From contig NZ_WAAT01000022.1 in NCBI RefSeq assembly GCF_008806375.1, forward strand, positions 204,162 to 268,161: a stretch of DNA of 64,000 nucleotides, written 5' to 3'. Position numbers and translations under genes: made by a program. Under the pieces are notes generated by a model that was not told the DNA's origin, did no database searches, and was given only the letters and a program-made list of their open reading frames with translations. This document shows positions 62,621-64,000 of this stretch, piece after piece (the stretch's first letter is position 1; the number at the start of each line of letters is the position of its first letter). This DNA is from Pseudotamlana haliotis. GTDB lineage: Bacteria > Bacteroidota > Bacteroidia > Flavobacteriales > Flavobacteriaceae.

Positions 62621-63943
62621 ATGAAAGTATTAAAATTTGGAGGAACATCTGTAGGTTCGGTGGAAAATATGACCAACGTTAAAAATATAATTAACGATGG
62701 TGAGAAAAAGATTGTAGTGCTTTCAGCCATGTCTGGAACAACCAATCAATTGGTTGCAATCGGACAAGATATTGAGGCTGGAAATAGTGCTGCTGCGGTT
62801 GAAAAAGTGACAACACTTCATGAGACTTACAAAGTGACGGTTGATAACCTTTTACAGAACGGTGATTTAAATGCTAGTGTGAAAGCATATGTCGCTAATG
62901 TGTTTAGCTTTTTAGAAAGTTGTGCTTCAAAAACATTTTGTGTGAATTTAGAAAATCAAATTGTAGCGCAAGGCGAATTACTTTCAACTTACATGTTTAA
63001 TGCGTTTTTAAATCAAGAAGGTGTAAGTTCGACTTTGTTACCTGCTTTAGATTTTATGCGTATTGATGAGAATAAAGAACCAGATATCGCTTATATCAAA
63101 GAAAACTTTAAAAAAGTTTTTGAAGCGACTCCAGATTCAGAGATCTACATTACTCAAGGTTTTATTTGTTTAGATACTGAAGATCAAATTTCAAACTTAC
63201 AACGTGGTGGAAGTGATTATACGGCTACCATTATTGGTGCTGCTTTTCTAGCTGAGGAAGTTCAGATTTGGACAGATATAGATGGCATGCATAATAATGA
63301 TCCGCGTCACGTAGAGAACACGCATCCTATTTCAAATTTATCATTTGATGAGGCGGCTGAGTTGGCTTATTTTGGTGCTAAGATTTTACACCCGCAAACG
63401 GTAACGCCTGTAAGAGCTGACAATATTCCGGTACGATTAAAAAACACTATGGAGCCTTCAGCGCATGGAACTTTAATTTCTAGTGTGACTGCTGGTGATG
63501 GTATTAAAGCGATTGCTGCTAAAGATGGTATTACAGCGATTAAAATTAAATCGGCGCGCATGCTACAAGCTCATGGTTTCTTGAAGAAAGTTTTTGAAAT
63601 CTTTGAGACTTATAAAACGTCTATTGATATGATTACCACTTCTGAAGTTGCGGTATCATTAACCATTGACGACGATTCAAATTTAGAGCCTATTTTGGCT
63701 GAGTTGGATAAAATTGCCACGATTGAGGTGGATAAAAACCAAAGTATTGTGTGTTTAGTAGGGCATGAAGTTGTAAATCATGACGATACGTTTAGGTTGT
63801 TTAAAATATTACAAGACGTAAAAATTAGAATGATTTCTTATGGTGGAAGTCAGAATAACATATCATTATTAATTGATTCTAAGGATAAAATTAATACGCT
63901 GCAAAAACTTAATACATATTTATTTGAATTAGTCACTCCTTAA
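62621..63943 (+). CDS. lysC: aspartate kinase (monofunctional)
   Basis: Commits aspartate to lysine, threonine and methionine synthesis. ATG 62621 gives MKVLKFGGTSVGSVENM, the canonical start with the KFGGTS motif; the TTG nine bases earlier is not needed. The kinase core includes VLSAMSGTTNQL, LQRGGSDYTATIIGAA and WTDIDGMHNNDPR. Two ACT domains follow (about 300-440), with the ligand-binding TTSEVAVSLTID, so feedback control is likely. The length is 441 residues. No homoserine dehydrogenase part is fused. The stop is followed by 57 bases with no feature seen. Confidence 0.95.
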   Translation: MKVLKFGGTSVGSVENMTNVKNIINDGEKKIVVLSAMSGTTNQLVAIGQDIEAGNSAAAVEKVTTLHETYKVTVDNLLQNGDLNASVKAYVANVFSFLESCASKTFCVNLENQIVAQGELLSTYMFNAFLNQEGVSSTLLPALDFMRIDENKEPDIAYIKENFKKVFEATPDSEIYITQGFICLDTEDQISNLQRGGSDYTATIIGAAFLAEEVQIWTDIDGMHNNDPRHVENTHPISNLSFDEAAELAYFGAKILHPQTVTPVRADNIPVRLKNTMEPSAHGTLISSVTAGDGIKAIAAKDGITAIKIKSARMLQAHGFLKKVFEIFETYKTSIDMITTSEVAVSLTIDDDSNLEPILAELDKIATIEVDKNQSIVCLVGHEVVNHDDTFRLFKILQDVKIRMISYGGSQNNISLLIDSKDKINTLQKLNTYLFELVTP

Positions 63944-64000
63944 AATATTACTCAGTTTTTGTCTAGTCCTAAATAACCGATACAGATTATTAAAGGATTA

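Overview
This window looks like a chromosomal segment of a marine, AT-rich member of Bacteroidota, most likely Flavobacteriaceae; I do not name a genus. The evidence is TonB-dependent receptors with carboxypeptidase-like N-termini, DUF5689 and DUF3078 proteins, sulfatases, promoter elements of the TTG/TAnnTTTG type, almost no Shine-Dalgarno sequences, and frequent TTG/GTG start alternatives. Genes are dense on both strands. I found no rRNA, tRNA, CRISPR, transposase or prophage.

Layout. 1-4343 (+): end of panC, panD, a flippase-like membrane protein, a periplasmic esterase and radA. 4363-13374 (-): a sulfate-ester catabolism block with three tandem sulfatases of 784-798 residues, an outer-membrane barrel protein and a small helical protein. 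The gutted remains of a HAD-family hydrolase gene sit between two of the sulfatases. 13871-20345 (+): ileS, a DksA/TraR-like protein, lspA and an OmpA-like envelope protein. 20342-23187 (-): 5-formyl-THF cyclo-ligase, then a tightly packed trio of AstE-like amidohydrolase, RimK-like ATP-grasp ligase and RimB-like protease. 23319-34958 (+): uvrC, a patatin fused to a barrel, DUF3108, tryptophan 2,3-dioxygenase, an M23 peptidase, pgi and a stand-alone TonB receptor. 35060-43594: a membrane protein, a secreted EEP nuclease-like protein divergent from a TonB receptor/DUF5689 lipoprotein pair, a ParE-type toxin-antitoxin pair with a visible palindromic operator, a YdeI protein carrying a CDGSH iron-sulfur motif, and a second EEP protein. 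43761-47236 (+): hflX and a class A penicillin-binding protein. 47425-57006 (-): the suf iron-sulfur assembly operon and its tail. 57568-63943: thiL, an alpha/beta hydrolase, a CoA-disulfide-reductase/rhodanese fusion, an ACT-like protein and the divergent aspartokinase gene.

The most interesting part is the suf operon. Its order of transcription is sufA, X, sufB, lipoprotein, sufC, Y, sufD, sufS, lipoprotein, sufE, DUF59, DUF2480, DUF3078. X and Y are two different four-helix-bundle proteins of the family encoded by 23S rRNA intervening sequences. Each is bracketed by imperfect inverted repeats of about 24 bp that would fold in the operon mRNA into a stem holding the small ORF in its loop. 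This is the architecture of an rRNA intervening sequence, but placed inside a protein-coding operon. A third, empty inverted-repeat unit built from similar AAAGTTTCAAAG-type words lies between the PBP and DUF3078 genes. The sufD-sufS gap holds a GNRA-capped hairpin and a further structured stretch that is open in frame with sufS. Together these suggest an operon segmented by RNA structures, which could set unequal amounts of Suf proteins; that role is inference.
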